Source: Amycolatopsis sp. 195334CR (GTDB lineage: Bacteria > Actinomycetota > Actinomycetes > Mycobacteriales > Pseudonocardiaceae). Taken from it: DNA of 64,000 bases. Under the pieces are notes generated by a model, which saw nothing but the letters and a program-made list of their open reading frames with translations, was not told the origin of the DNA and ran no database searches. Each line of letters starts with the position of its first letter. Position 1 is the first letter of the stretch. Positions 33,930-41,968 of the stretch are shown here, in pieces. The translations under genes and the position numbers were made by a program. The stretch covers positions 2,976,001-3,040,000 of the forward strand of contig NZ_JAFJMJ010000002.1 in the NCBI RefSeq assembly GCF_017309385.1, in the 5' to 3' direction.

Positions 33930-35446
33930 AGTTCGGGTTCAGAGATCGTTCGGCCGGCTCGCGCGTGCTCCCGCTCGCGCTGTCGGTGTTACTGCTCCAG
34001 GTCACCGTCGCGTCGGCGGCGGTGGCGGTCCCCGAGACCCCGGAAGCCCCCCAGATCCTGGCGGCGGGCGTGTGCGGCACCACCGTCGGGGTGCCCACCG
34101 CGCCGGCCGGGGCCGAGATCGTCCAGCCGGGGACCGACCTGACCAGCCGCACCATGCAGCGCCCGGCGGGCTCGACGTTCTGGCTGGCCCCCGGCACGCA
34201 CACGCTCAGTCCGGACCAGTTCGGCCAGGTGATGCCGAAGGACGGCAACGTCTACCTCGGCGCGCCGGGCGCGGTGCTCGACGGGCGCGGGATCAACCGC
34301 GCGGCCTTCACCACGCCGGCCAAGGACGTGGTGATCCGCGGGCTCACCATCCGCGGCTTCGTCGCGGAACGGGACCAGGGCGTGGTCAACCACGACTCCG
34401 GCGAACGCTGGATCATCGAAGGGAACGTGATCGAGCAGAACGAGGGCGCGGCGCTGATGGCCGGCGCGGGCCAGCAGGTGCTGGACAACTGCCTGCGCGA
34501 CAACGGCCAGTACGGCATCAACGCCTACCGGACCGCGGGCGGGATCACCGGCCTGCTCATCCAGGGCAACGAGATCACCGGCAACAACACCGGTGACTGG
34601 GAAACCCAGATCCCGGGCTGCGGGTGCAGCGGCGGCGCGAAGTTCTGGGCCGTCGACGGGGCCGACATCATCGGCAACTGGGTGCACCACAACCACGGGG
34701 TCGGGCTCTGGGCCGACACGAACAACAACGACTTCGTGGTGGAGGGCAACCTGATCGAGGACAACGCCTCCGAGGGGCTGTTCTACGAGATCTCCTACAA
34801 CCTGGAGCTGACCGGGAACACCTTCCGGCGCAACGCGCTGGTCCAGGGCCGCAACCGCGCCGCCAAGGGCGACAACTTCCCGGTCGCCTCGGTCTACATC
34901 AGCGAGTCCGGCGGGGAACCCCGGCTCCCGGCCCGGACCGGCGGCATCGTGATCCGGGGCAACATGTTCTCCGACAACTGGTCGGGGATCACCCTGTGGG
35001 AGAACGCGGACCGGTTCTGCAACAGCCCGGCGAACACCTCGGTGCTGTCCTGCACGGCACTGGTCTCGCCGACCTCCACCTGTTCCGCGCCGGCCATCGC
35101 CAGTGAACCGCTCTACGGTGACTGCCGCTGGAAGACGCAGCGGGTTTCGGTGTACGACAACACCTTCGAGTTCGACTCCGCGCTCGAAGGCTGCCTGAAC
35201 ATGTGCGGCCGGATGGCGGTGCTGTCGAACTACGGCACCTTCCCGTCGTGGTCGCCGTACAAGGGCTCGGTGATCTCGGAGGCGGTCACCTTCACCCAGC
35301 ACAACCGGTGGTACGACAACAAGTACTACGGCCCGTGGTCCTTCGTCGCCCACGACACCTCACGGCGGCTGACCGCGGCGCAGTGGCAGGCCGCGCCGTA
35401 TTCGCAGGACACGTGCAGCGTGTTCGGCGAGACGGAGACCTGCTGA
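33926..35446 (+). CDS. Secreted right-handed beta-helix protein (paralogue 1)
   Basis: Exported protein of 506 aa, last gene of the plus arm. A Sec signal (VLPLALSVLLLQVTVASA) precedes a Cys-rich right-handed parallel beta-helix with many N-x-I/G-N turns (VVIRGLTIRGF, WIIEGNVIEQN, LLIQGNEITGNN, FVVEGNLIEDN). This fold is used by pectin lyases and alginate C5-epimerases. It shares long identical blocks with the lipoprotein at 38499-40031, for example GLWADTNNNDF and FCNSPANTS. GGAGA precedes the ATG, which overlaps the previous stop. It probably modifies or cleaves the exported polymer; enzyme type not proven. Confidence 0.88.
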   Translation: MKFGFRDRSAGSRVLPLALSVLLLQVTVASAAVAVPETPEAPQILAAGVCGTTVGVPTAPAGAEIVQPGTDLTSRTMQRPAGSTFWLAPGTHTLSPDQFGQVMPKDGNVYLGAPGAVLDGRGINRAAFTTPAKDVVIRGLTIRGFVAERDQGVVNHDSGERWIIEGNVIEQNEGAALMAGAGQQVLDNCLRDNGQYGINAYRTAGGITGLLIQGNEITGNNTGDWETQIPGCGCSGGAKFWAVDGADIIGNWVHHNHGVGLWADTNNNDFVVEGNLIEDNASEGLFYEISYNLELTGNTFRRNALVQGRNRAAKGDNFPVASVYISESGGEPRLPARTGGIVIRGNMFSDNWSGITLWENADRFCNSPANTSVLSCTALVSPTSTCSAPAIASEPLYGDCRWKTQRVSVYDNTFEFDSALEGCLNMCGRMAVLSNYGTFPSWSPYKGSVISEAVTFTQHNRWYDNKYYGPWSFVAHDTSRRLTAAQWQAAPYSQDTCSVFGETETC

Positions 35447-35451
35447 AGCGT

Positions 35452-36132
35452 TCATCCGTGACCCGGCTCCCCCTCGCCCGCGGCGGCCCGCGAGGTGGAG
35501 TCGGCGCGGGTCACCCGGTCGATCGCCCAGCCCGCCACCGGGAGCACGGCCAGCGCGACCCCGAGCCCGGCGAGCACGTCGGTCGGGTAGTGCGCCCGCA
35601 ACGCCACCTGCGACCACCCCATCGCCAGCGCCCCCAGGGCGACCAGCCCCAGCAGCACCCACGCCCCGGCACGCGGGCCGAGCCCGCGCACGTCGACCAC
35701 CAGCAGCCCGGTCACCGCCGCGATGGTGACCAGGAACGCCGTGTGCCCGCTGGGGAACGACAGGAACTCGCCGTGGATCAACCGTCCGGTCAGCGGTTTC
35801 AGCCCGGTGGTCAGCGCGATCGTCACCGTGCAGGAAACCACCAGCAGTATCGCCGTGCGGGGGCGGCGGAACAGCAGGCACGCGAGGCCGAGCGCCGCGA
35901 AGACCACCACCGCGCCCACCGGCTCGCCGCTGAAGTCGATGACGATGGCCCATTGCCGGGTGAGCCCCTCCGCCCGGTCGATCATGGCGAACAGGGCCGC
36001 GTCCGGTCCGGTCGTGCCGGACGTCCCGGCATAACGCAGGCCGAGCACGAGCGCGACGAGGAAACCGAGTGCGCCCAGGACCGACAACGACGTCCTGGAC
36101 TGCGGCGGGAGCGCGGGCGGACTGGTGCTCAC
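35452..36132 (-). CDS. PAP2-family membrane phosphatase
   Basis: Membrane protein of 226 aa with about six helices. The phosphatase signature is present in part: LKPLTGRLI, FPSGHTAF (second motif, with catalytic His) and LRAHYPTDVLAG (third motif, nucleophile His and Asp). The third motif begins SQ instead of the usual SR. A likely job is dephosphorylating undecaprenyl pyrophosphate released by polymerisation, to recycle the lipid carrier. GTG start; last gene of the minus arm, ending 5 bases from the convergent beta-helix gene. Confidence 0.88.
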   Translation of the reverse strand: MSTSPPALPPQSRTSLSVLGALGFLVALVLGLRYAGTSGTTGPDAALFAMIDRAEGLTRQWAIVIDFSGEPVGAVVVFAALGLACLLFRRPRTAILLVVSCTVTIALTTGLKPLTGRLIHGEFLSFPSGHTAFLVTIAAVTGLLVVDVRGLGPRAGAWVLLGLVALGALAMGWSQVALRAHYPTDVLAGLGVALAVLPVAGWAIDRVTRADSTSRAAAGEGEPGHG

Positions 36133-37304
36133 TCGGCCGGTACTCCCATCGCAGCGCGGTACCCACCGACCAGCCGGTCCAGGCCGACCGCCGGGGTGAA
36201 CCCCTTCTCGTAGGCCAGCCGGGCGGCCCGCCCCATCTCCTGGTTCCGCGCTCCGGTCGCTTCCCGCAACCGGTCCGCGAGCGACGCCGGATCCCCGGGC
36301 TCGTGCAGCAGGCCGGTGACGCCGTCCTCGACGAGTTCGCGGAACGCGCCGTGCGCGGCGGCGACCGTCGGCACTCCGGCGGCCATCGCCTCGACGATGA
36401 CCAGGCCGAACGTCTCCAGCCAGGTCGAGGGGGCCACGACGGTGTTCGCGCGGGCGATCAGGTCGCGGCACTCCTCTTGGGACTGGAGACCCACGTACGA
36501 CACGTCGTCGCGGCCGTGTGCCCAGCGGGCCACGTCGTCCTGCATCGGGCCGGTGCCCGCGATCACCAGCGGCAGGCCGATCCCGCCGAGCCGGTCCCAC
36601 GCGGTCATCAGCAGCCCGGCGCCCTTCTCCGCGGTGATGCGGCCGAGGAACAGCACGTGCTCCCCCGCGCCCGTGCGCGTCCGGCCCGGGTCCTCCACGT
36701 AGTTGTGCTTCACCACGAGCCGGGATGCGGGCATCCCGGCGGCGACCAGGACCTCGCGTTGCGCGGCCGAGATGCAGAAGAACCGCGAGACCCCGGACCA
36801 CCAGCGCTTCCGGTTGAGCACCAGGCTCGCCGCCATCGGCACGGTCGCGAGCGCCGAACCGCGGTAGCACCCGTGCCGCACCGCCGGGAGCGGTGCGCGC
36901 CCGGCGCAGTCGGTGCACACGTGCCCGTCGCGGTACAACGTGCCGGGCGCACAGATCTGCGTGTAGTTGTGCAGGGTCGCGACGGCCGGGACACCGGCGT
37001 CGGCGCACGCGGCCAGCACGGACGGCGAGAGCAGCGGGAACGTGTTGTGGATGTGCACCACGTCCGGCCGGTCCTCGCGCAGGCGCCGCGTGAGGTCCGC
37101 CCGCACCCCCCGGTTCCACGGCACGCGCAGCGGCACCGCGGCCTTGCGCGGCAGCGACATCCCGGAGATCTCGTCGCTGCGCCGTTCGAACAGGCCGACC
37201 TCGTGCCCGGCCCCGGCCAGCAGCGCGACCTCCTGGTCGACGACGTTGTTCTCCCCGCTCGGCTGTTCGGCCCGGTAGCGGTTGTGGACCACGAGGACCT
37301 TCAC
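36129..37304 (-). CDS. GT4-family glycosyltransferase
   Basis: GT-B retaining glycosyltransferase of 391 aa. N-terminal VKVLVVHNRYRAEQPSGENN, then VVHIHNTFPLLSPS; C-terminal LFLGRITAEKGAGLL and the nucleotide-binding STWLETFGLVIVEAMAAG with the E-x7-E motif. A Cys-rich insert (CAPGTLYRDGHVCTDCAG) is common in this GT subgroup. GTG overlaps the Wzy-like gene stop by 4 bases and its own stop overlaps the PAP2 start. Donor sugar unknown. Confidence 0.92.
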   Translation of the reverse strand: MKVLVVHNRYRAEQPSGENNVVDQEVALLAGAGHEVGLFERRSDEISGMSLPRKAAVPLRVPWNRGVRADLTRRLREDRPDVVHIHNTFPLLSPSVLAACADAGVPAVATLHNYTQICAPGTLYRDGHVCTDCAGRAPLPAVRHGCYRGSALATVPMAASLVLNRKRWWSGVSRFFCISAAQREVLVAAGMPASRLVVKHNYVEDPGRTRTGAGEHVLFLGRITAEKGAGLLMTAWDRLGGIGLPLVIAGTGPMQDDVARWAHGRDDVSYVGLQSQEECRDLIARANTVVAPSTWLETFGLVIVEAMAAGVPTVAAAHGAFRELVEDGVTGLLHEPGDPASLADRLREATGARNQEMGRAARLAYEKGFTPAVGLDRLVGGYRAAMGVPAE

Positions 37305-38506
37305 CCGGTCTCCTTCGGTTCGGCGGGCGGGCGGACCAGCAGCGACGCGGCCAGCGCCAGGTGCAGCAGGTACGGCGACGCGTCGCCGAAGCCCGCCTCG
37401 GTGAAGGAGGCGGACAGGCAGTAGGTGATCAGGAAGATCGCGCACGCACGGGCGAGCGAGGGTGGCCGCAGCACCGCGACCACCACCAGCACCAGCAGGA
37501 ACGACGCGACGAGCACGATGCCGACGTAGCCCTGCTCGTGGTAGACCGCCAGCCAGCTGCTGTCGATCGGCAGCCCGTCGTAGGACTTGTCGGTCAGGCC
37601 GACGCCGAACAGGTACTCCAGCGTCGTGCGCGGCGCGGCCAGCAGCGCGTCCCACACCTTGGCGCGGCCGGTCAGGCTGGAGAAGTTCTCCTCGCTCTGC
37701 CCGCGCAGGAACCACGCCTGCACCAGCCCGCCCAGCACCACCGTGACCAGCAACCCGGTGACGACCAGGCCGGTGAACACCTTGCGGGCGCGGGCACTCG
37801 ACATCCACTGCGACAGCAGCGCGACCACCGTCCCGGCCACCAGGCCGAGCGTGGCGGTGCGGGTGTGGGTCAGCAGCAGGATGCCGAGCGACGGGATGAT
37901 GACCAGCAGCGCGGTCCGCCGGTCGAGCCGCCCGCCGAGCCACAGCAGGACGGTCAGGCCGATGACGATCGCCGCGTACTGGCCGACCTGCGGCGGGGTC
38001 AGCGGCCACAGCGCGCCGGTGAGCCGCCCGCCGTAGTCGAACGGCATCGCGTTGCCCGGGCTCAGCACCAGCCCGATCACCACCGTCACCAGCACCACGG
38101 TGTACGCGCGGATGTGGTGGCGGACCAGCTCGGTGCCACCGTCCCACCAGCGCGTCAGCAACCACAGCGTGGCGAGGAAGAGCGCGAAGCGGAAGCAGCG
38201 GAACAACGCGCCGAATCCGCCTTCGAGGTCCAGGCTCGCGACCGTGCTCGACACCAGGAGCACCGAGAGCAGCGCGAGGTACGCGCTGGGCCGGACGCGC
38301 AGCTTGCTGTTCAACGCGAGCGCGATCAGGAACGCGACCCCGAGGCAGCCCATGGTGATCAGCTGGCTGACCGACCTCGGCAGCGGGAGCACCGTCTTCG
38401 CCCCGGTCGAGCCCAGGGTGTTGATGATCAGCAGGGTCCAGGCGACGCCGACGGCCTTGGGCGGGCGGGCGACCGGCCGGGTCGCGGTGTCGAGCACGTC
38501 AGCCAC
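37301..38506 (-). CDS. O-antigen ligase/polymerase-like membrane protein (Wzy candidate)
   Basis: Protein of 401 aa with about 10-12 hydrophobic helices and a large extracytoplasmic loop (ending ...FGVGLTDKSYDGLPIDSSW) ahead of YHEQGYVGIVLVASF, the layout of Wzy/WaaL proteins; the short GHxN-like H-E-Q-G motif fits. It is the likely polymerase for the repeat unit. GTG at 38506 overlaps the beta-helix lipoprotein stop by 8 bases. Confidence 0.85.
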   Translation of the reverse strand: MADVLDTATRPVARPPKAVGVAWTLLIINTLGSTGAKTVLPLPRSVSQLITMGCLGVAFLIALALNSKLRVRPSAYLALLSVLLVSSTVASLDLEGGFGALFRCFRFALFLATLWLLTRWWDGGTELVRHHIRAYTVVLVTVVIGLVLSPGNAMPFDYGGRLTGALWPLTPPQVGQYAAIVIGLTVLLWLGGRLDRRTALLVIIPSLGILLLTHTRTATLGLVAGTVVALLSQWMSSARARKVFTGLVVTGLLVTVVLGGLVQAWFLRGQSEENFSSLTGRAKVWDALLAAPRTTLEYLFGVGLTDKSYDGLPIDSSWLAVYHEQGYVGIVLVASFLLVLVVVAVLRPPSLARACAIFLITYCLSASFTEAGFGDASPYLLHLALAASLLVRPPAEPKETG

Positions 38507-40031
38507 CCCCGGCCCGGCTGAACTGGCTGCCCTCGTCCTGCCGGTAGGGCGCGCCCTGCCACTCGCCGAAGCCCAGCACGCGGCTCGGCTCGAAGGCCAC
38601 GAAGGTCCACGGCCCGGCGTAGGTGTTGTGGTGGAAGCGGTTCTGCTGGGTGAAGGTGATCCCGTGCTGCACCACTTCACCCTGGTACGGCGACCACTCC
38701 GGGAAGGTGCCGAAGTTCGCCAGCATCGCCGTCCGCGCGCAGCCCTCCTCGCAGCCGGCGACCGCGGGATCGAGCACGAACCGGTTGTGGTGGACCTCCA
38801 CGCGCTGGGTCTTCCACCGGCAGTCGGCGTTCAGCGGCCCGGCCGCGATACCGGGCTGCGCGCACTGGGCCGGTTCGGGCACCAGCCGCGTGCACGTGCC
38901 CGAAGAGGTGTTGGCCGGGCTGTTGCAGAACCGGTCGGAGTTCTCCCACAGGGTGATCCCGTTCCAGTTGTGCTCGAACGAGTTCCCGGCGATCTCCACC
39001 TTGTCCGTGCGCGCGGGGACCCTCGGCTCACCACCGGATTCGGACACGTAGAGCGAGGCCACCGGGAAGCTGTCGCCGCGGTCGACGTAGTCCCGGCCGT
39101 CCACCCGGTTGTTGTGCCGGAGGGTGTTGGTGCGGATGACGGCGTTGTAGCTGGTCTCGTACACCAGGGCGGCGCTGTCGTTGTTCTCGATGAGGTTGCC
39201 CTCGATGAGGAAGTCGTTGTTGTTCGTGTCGGCCCAGAGCCCGGTGCCGCGGTTGTCGTGGACCCAGTTTCCGCGGACGTCGGCGCCGTTGACCGACCAG
39301 AACTTGATCCCGCCGGTGCAGCCGCAGCCGTCGATCCGGCTCTCCCAGTCACCGGTGTTGTTGCCGGTGATCTCGTTGCCCTCGACGACGAGCCCGGTGA
39401 TCGTGTTGCCCGCCGAGTACGCGTTCATCCCGTACTGGCCGTTGCGCCGCAGGCAGTTGCCGCGCACCTGCTGCCGTGCGCCCGCCATCAGCGCGGCGCC
39501 GTCGTTGTCCTGCACGGCGTTGTGCTCGATGATCCAGCCGTCGGCCGAATCGTGGTTGACCACGCCTTCGTCGTGCGGGGCCGCGAACCCCCGCACGACG
39601 AGGTACTGGATCTTGACGTCGGTGGCGTCGCCGGAGAAGGCGTACTGGTTGAGCTCGCGGCCGTCGAGCACGGCGCCCGGCCCGCCGACGTAGGTGTTGC
39701 CCGGCTTCGGGGTGACCTGGTCGTACCGGTCGTCGCCGAGCCGGTGCGTGCCGGGAGCCAGCCAGAACGTGGTGCCCGCCGGGCTGGACCGCGTCCGGGC
39801 GGCGAGGTCGCCCGGCACGGCCGGGTCGATCCTCACCGCCCCCGCCGGTGCTTCCGCCGGGCCCGCCGGGAGCTTGTCGCACACCTGCGCGACCGCGCCG
39901 GCCGGGGCCTGCGCGGGATCCGGTGCCCTACCCGCGTCGCCGTCCGGTTCGGCGGTGCAGGCCACGAGCAGCACGGAACCGGCCAGCGCTGCTCTCGCGG
40001 CCTGGCGGCGGTGACGCGGTCGGGTGGTCAC
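38499..40031 (-). CDS. Right-handed beta-helix lipoprotein (paralogue 2)
   Basis: Protein of 510 aa. GTG start, short basic N-terminus, hydrophobic stretch and lipobox LVAC with Cys25, so it is probably anchored outside the membrane as a lipoprotein. The rest is a parallel beta-helix closely related to the product of 33926-35446: both share FPVAS-Y-SESGGEPR, GLWADTNNNDF, NWxGITLWEN and CRWKTQRV blocks, with conserved Cys pairs. It lies between the heparinase-like and Wzy-like genes, so it likely acts on the nascent polymer at the cell surface (lyase or epimerase by fold; not proven). Confidence 0.88.
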   Translation of the reverse strand: MTTRPRHRRQAARAALAGSVLLVACTAEPDGDAGRAPDPAQAPAGAVAQVCDKLPAGPAEAPAGAVRIDPAVPGDLAARTRSSPAGTTFWLAPGTHRLGDDRYDQVTPKPGNTYVGGPGAVLDGRELNQYAFSGDATDVKIQYLVVRGFAAPHDEGVVNHDSADGWIIEHNAVQDNDGAALMAGARQQVRGNCLRRNGQYGMNAYSAGNTITGLVVEGNEITGNNTGDWESRIDGCGCTGGIKFWSVNGADVRGNWVHDNRGTGLWADTNNNDFLIEGNLIENNDSAALVYETSYNAVIRTNTLRHNNRVDGRDYVDRGDSFPVASLYVSESGGEPRVPARTDKVEIAGNSFEHNWNGITLWENSDRFCNSPANTSSGTCTRLVPEPAQCAQPGIAAGPLNADCRWKTQRVEVHHNRFVLDPAVAGCEEGCARTAMLANFGTFPEWSPYQGEVVQHGITFTQQNRFHHNTYAGPWTFVAFEPSRVLGFGEWQGAPYRQDEGSQFSRAGGG

Positions 40032-41968
40032 GACGGTGGGTCCTCCCCCACGCGATCGAAGGTGAGCACGGTGGTCAGTGCGCTCTCGGCGGTCCCGGTG
40101 CCGAGCAGGGTCCACGTCGGTTCGCGGCGGCCGAACCCGGCCGAGTACCAGCCGAGCGGCGGGGTGAGATCGCCACGATGCGCCGACCACCTCAGCTGCG
40201 GCGGCAGTGCCACCGAGGCGCTGCGGGCCTGGCCGTCGACCGTCCAGGACAGCGTGGCGGTTTCGTCGGAAAGCTCGACCTGGACGGCTGGGCCGAAGTG
40301 GAACGCGAGCCGGGCGGGCCGCGCCTGGCCGGAGCGGACCTCGTCGACGATGTGCAGCTTCGAGCCCTCCAGTTCCACCGTGCGCCGGTGGATCGCCGGT
40401 GCGTAACCGTCGTGCTCCGCGCTCCACCGCGAGGGCGTGCCCACCGCGAGCACCCGGGTGGTGGCGTGCCTGGTCCAGAGGAACGGGCCGCCGGAGACGG
40501 ACTGGTCGGTGCCGCCGAGTTCGAGGGTGTTGTGCGCGGCGGTGGACCGGAAGTACGTCCGCCACTTGGGTTCGCCGTGGTAGCAGTAGGTGCCCGGATC
40601 GGCCAGGATGTCGACGCCGTCGTGCCGGACCTCGACCGACAGCGCGTCGGCGTGGGCGTGGGCGGCGATGGACAGGAAGCCGTGCGGCCCGCCGTCGCAG
40701 CGACACCACAGGTCACCGTCCCGCAGGATGGTCATCCCGGCGTCGGGGAAGTCGTCGCGGCGGCGGACCGGGCGGACGGCGTCGACGTCGATGTCCCTGG
40801 CGAGCGCGGCGAGCAGCGGCGTCCGCACGTCGGGGGTGGCGACCTCGGGCCACCAGTCCAGCCGTCCGAAAAGGACCTCGCCGGTGTTGAGCAACGAAGC
40901 CCAGCGGCTGGTCTCAGCGCCATCGACGACCAGCCCGAACCCGTCGTCGGCGTCGCCCTGCCTCGGCGGCCGGAGCTTGCTGTCCACTATGGACGCCAGT
41001 GCGTCGGTCTTGCGGAGCAGCACCTGCCACGTCGACGCGGGAACCTCGACGCCGGCGGCCTCCGCCTCCAGCGCCCCGGCGAGGCCCAGCTCCAGCACCA
41101 GCCCGTGGTACTCGGTCGCCAGCTCCCGGTTGAGGCCCGAATCGAAGGTGTTGTGCCGCAGCATCCTGTCCAGCGAAGCCAGCGCCGACGCCCGCCACCC
41201 CGCCGATTCCGGGAACCAGCCGAACGCGCACGCGGCGGCGAGCTGCCCGGCGTCCTCGGCGATCACGTGGTTGTTCGCCGACGAACCCCGGCTCCCGAAC
41301 GCGGCCAGCCAGCGCTGGTGGTGCCAGATCTGGTTCAGCGCCATCGGGTTGTCCTCGAACAGCAGGGGCACCCGCGCCCAGCCGTCGAGCAGCCGCCGGA
41401 CCCACACCCAGGACAGCAGGCGGATCCCGAGCTCGATCCCGCTCACCCAGTGCACGCCGCGCATCGGCGGATTGGCCAGCCACCACGAATCCAGGTGCGC
41501 GGCGACGCGTTCGGCGTACCGGTCCTCGCCGGTCAGGGCGTACGCGGCGGCCAGCACGGTCAGGTGCTGGTGCCGCGACGGCTCCCAGATCTGCTTGATG
41601 TCGCCGACGGCCTCCTCGCTGCGGTACGGGATGTCGAAGGAGTACACATCGGACGGTGCCCGGCGCCCGGTCTTGGGGTCGTACGACCAGTCCGGCGCGA
41701 CCAGGTCGTGGCGCTCGACGCCGAAGTACTCGGCGTGCCCGTCCATCAGCCGGTCCGCGGTCGCGAGCAGGGCCTTCACCGCGTCACCGGAAACGGAAGC
41801 GAGCGCGCTTTCCCCGAGCACCGGACCGAAGCGCCGGTCCGGCAGCCAGACCGCCCGCTCCCGCGCGACCGCGCGCCACCGGCGTTTGCGCACCACGTCG
41901 GTGACCCGACCGGCGATCTCGGCCGGGTCCATCCTGGACAGTCTGCGCAGGTACCAGCTCAGTTCCAT
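40028..41968 (-). CDS. Heparinase II/III-family protein
   Basis: Protein of 646 aa. An alpha/alpha-toroid N-terminal part (MELSWYLRRLSRMDPAEIAGR, later SSANNHVIAEDAGQLAAAC) and a C-terminal beta-sandwich part with HAHADALSVEVRHDG, DPGTYCYHG and STAAHNTLELGGTDQS, which hold the family's Asn, Tyr and His residues. The family includes polysaccharide lyases; EPS-cluster members are often uncharacterised. No signal peptide is visible, so if active it would be cytoplasmic or exported by another route. ATG overlaps the stop of the upstream fusion gene. Confidence 0.9.
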   Translation of the reverse strand: MELSWYLRRLSRMDPAEIAGRVTDVVRKRRWRAVARERAVWLPDRRFGPVLGESALASVSGDAVKALLATADRLMDGHAEYFGVERHDLVAPDWSYDPKTGRRAPSDVYSFDIPYRSEEAVGDIKQIWEPSRHQHLTVLAAAYALTGEDRYAERVAAHLDSWWLANPPMRGVHWVSGIELGIRLLSWVWVRRLLDGWARVPLLFEDNPMALNQIWHHQRWLAAFGSRGSSANNHVIAEDAGQLAAACAFGWFPESAGWRASALASLDRMLRHNTFDSGLNRELATEYHGLVLELGLAGALEAEAAGVEVPASTWQVLLRKTDALASIVDSKLRPPRQGDADDGFGLVVDGAETSRWASLLNTGEVLFGRLDWWPEVATPDVRTPLLAALARDIDVDAVRPVRRRDDFPDAGMTILRDGDLWCRCDGGPHGFLSIAAHAHADALSVEVRHDGVDILADPGTYCYHGEPKWRTYFRSTAAHNTLELGGTDQSVSGGPFLWTRHATTRVLAVGTPSRWSAEHDGYAPAIHRRTVELEGSKLHIVDEVRSGQARPARLAFHFGPAVQVELSDETATLSWTVDGQARSASVALPPQLRWSAHRGDLTPPLGWYSAGFGRREPTWTLLGTGTAESALTTVLTFDRVGEDPPS

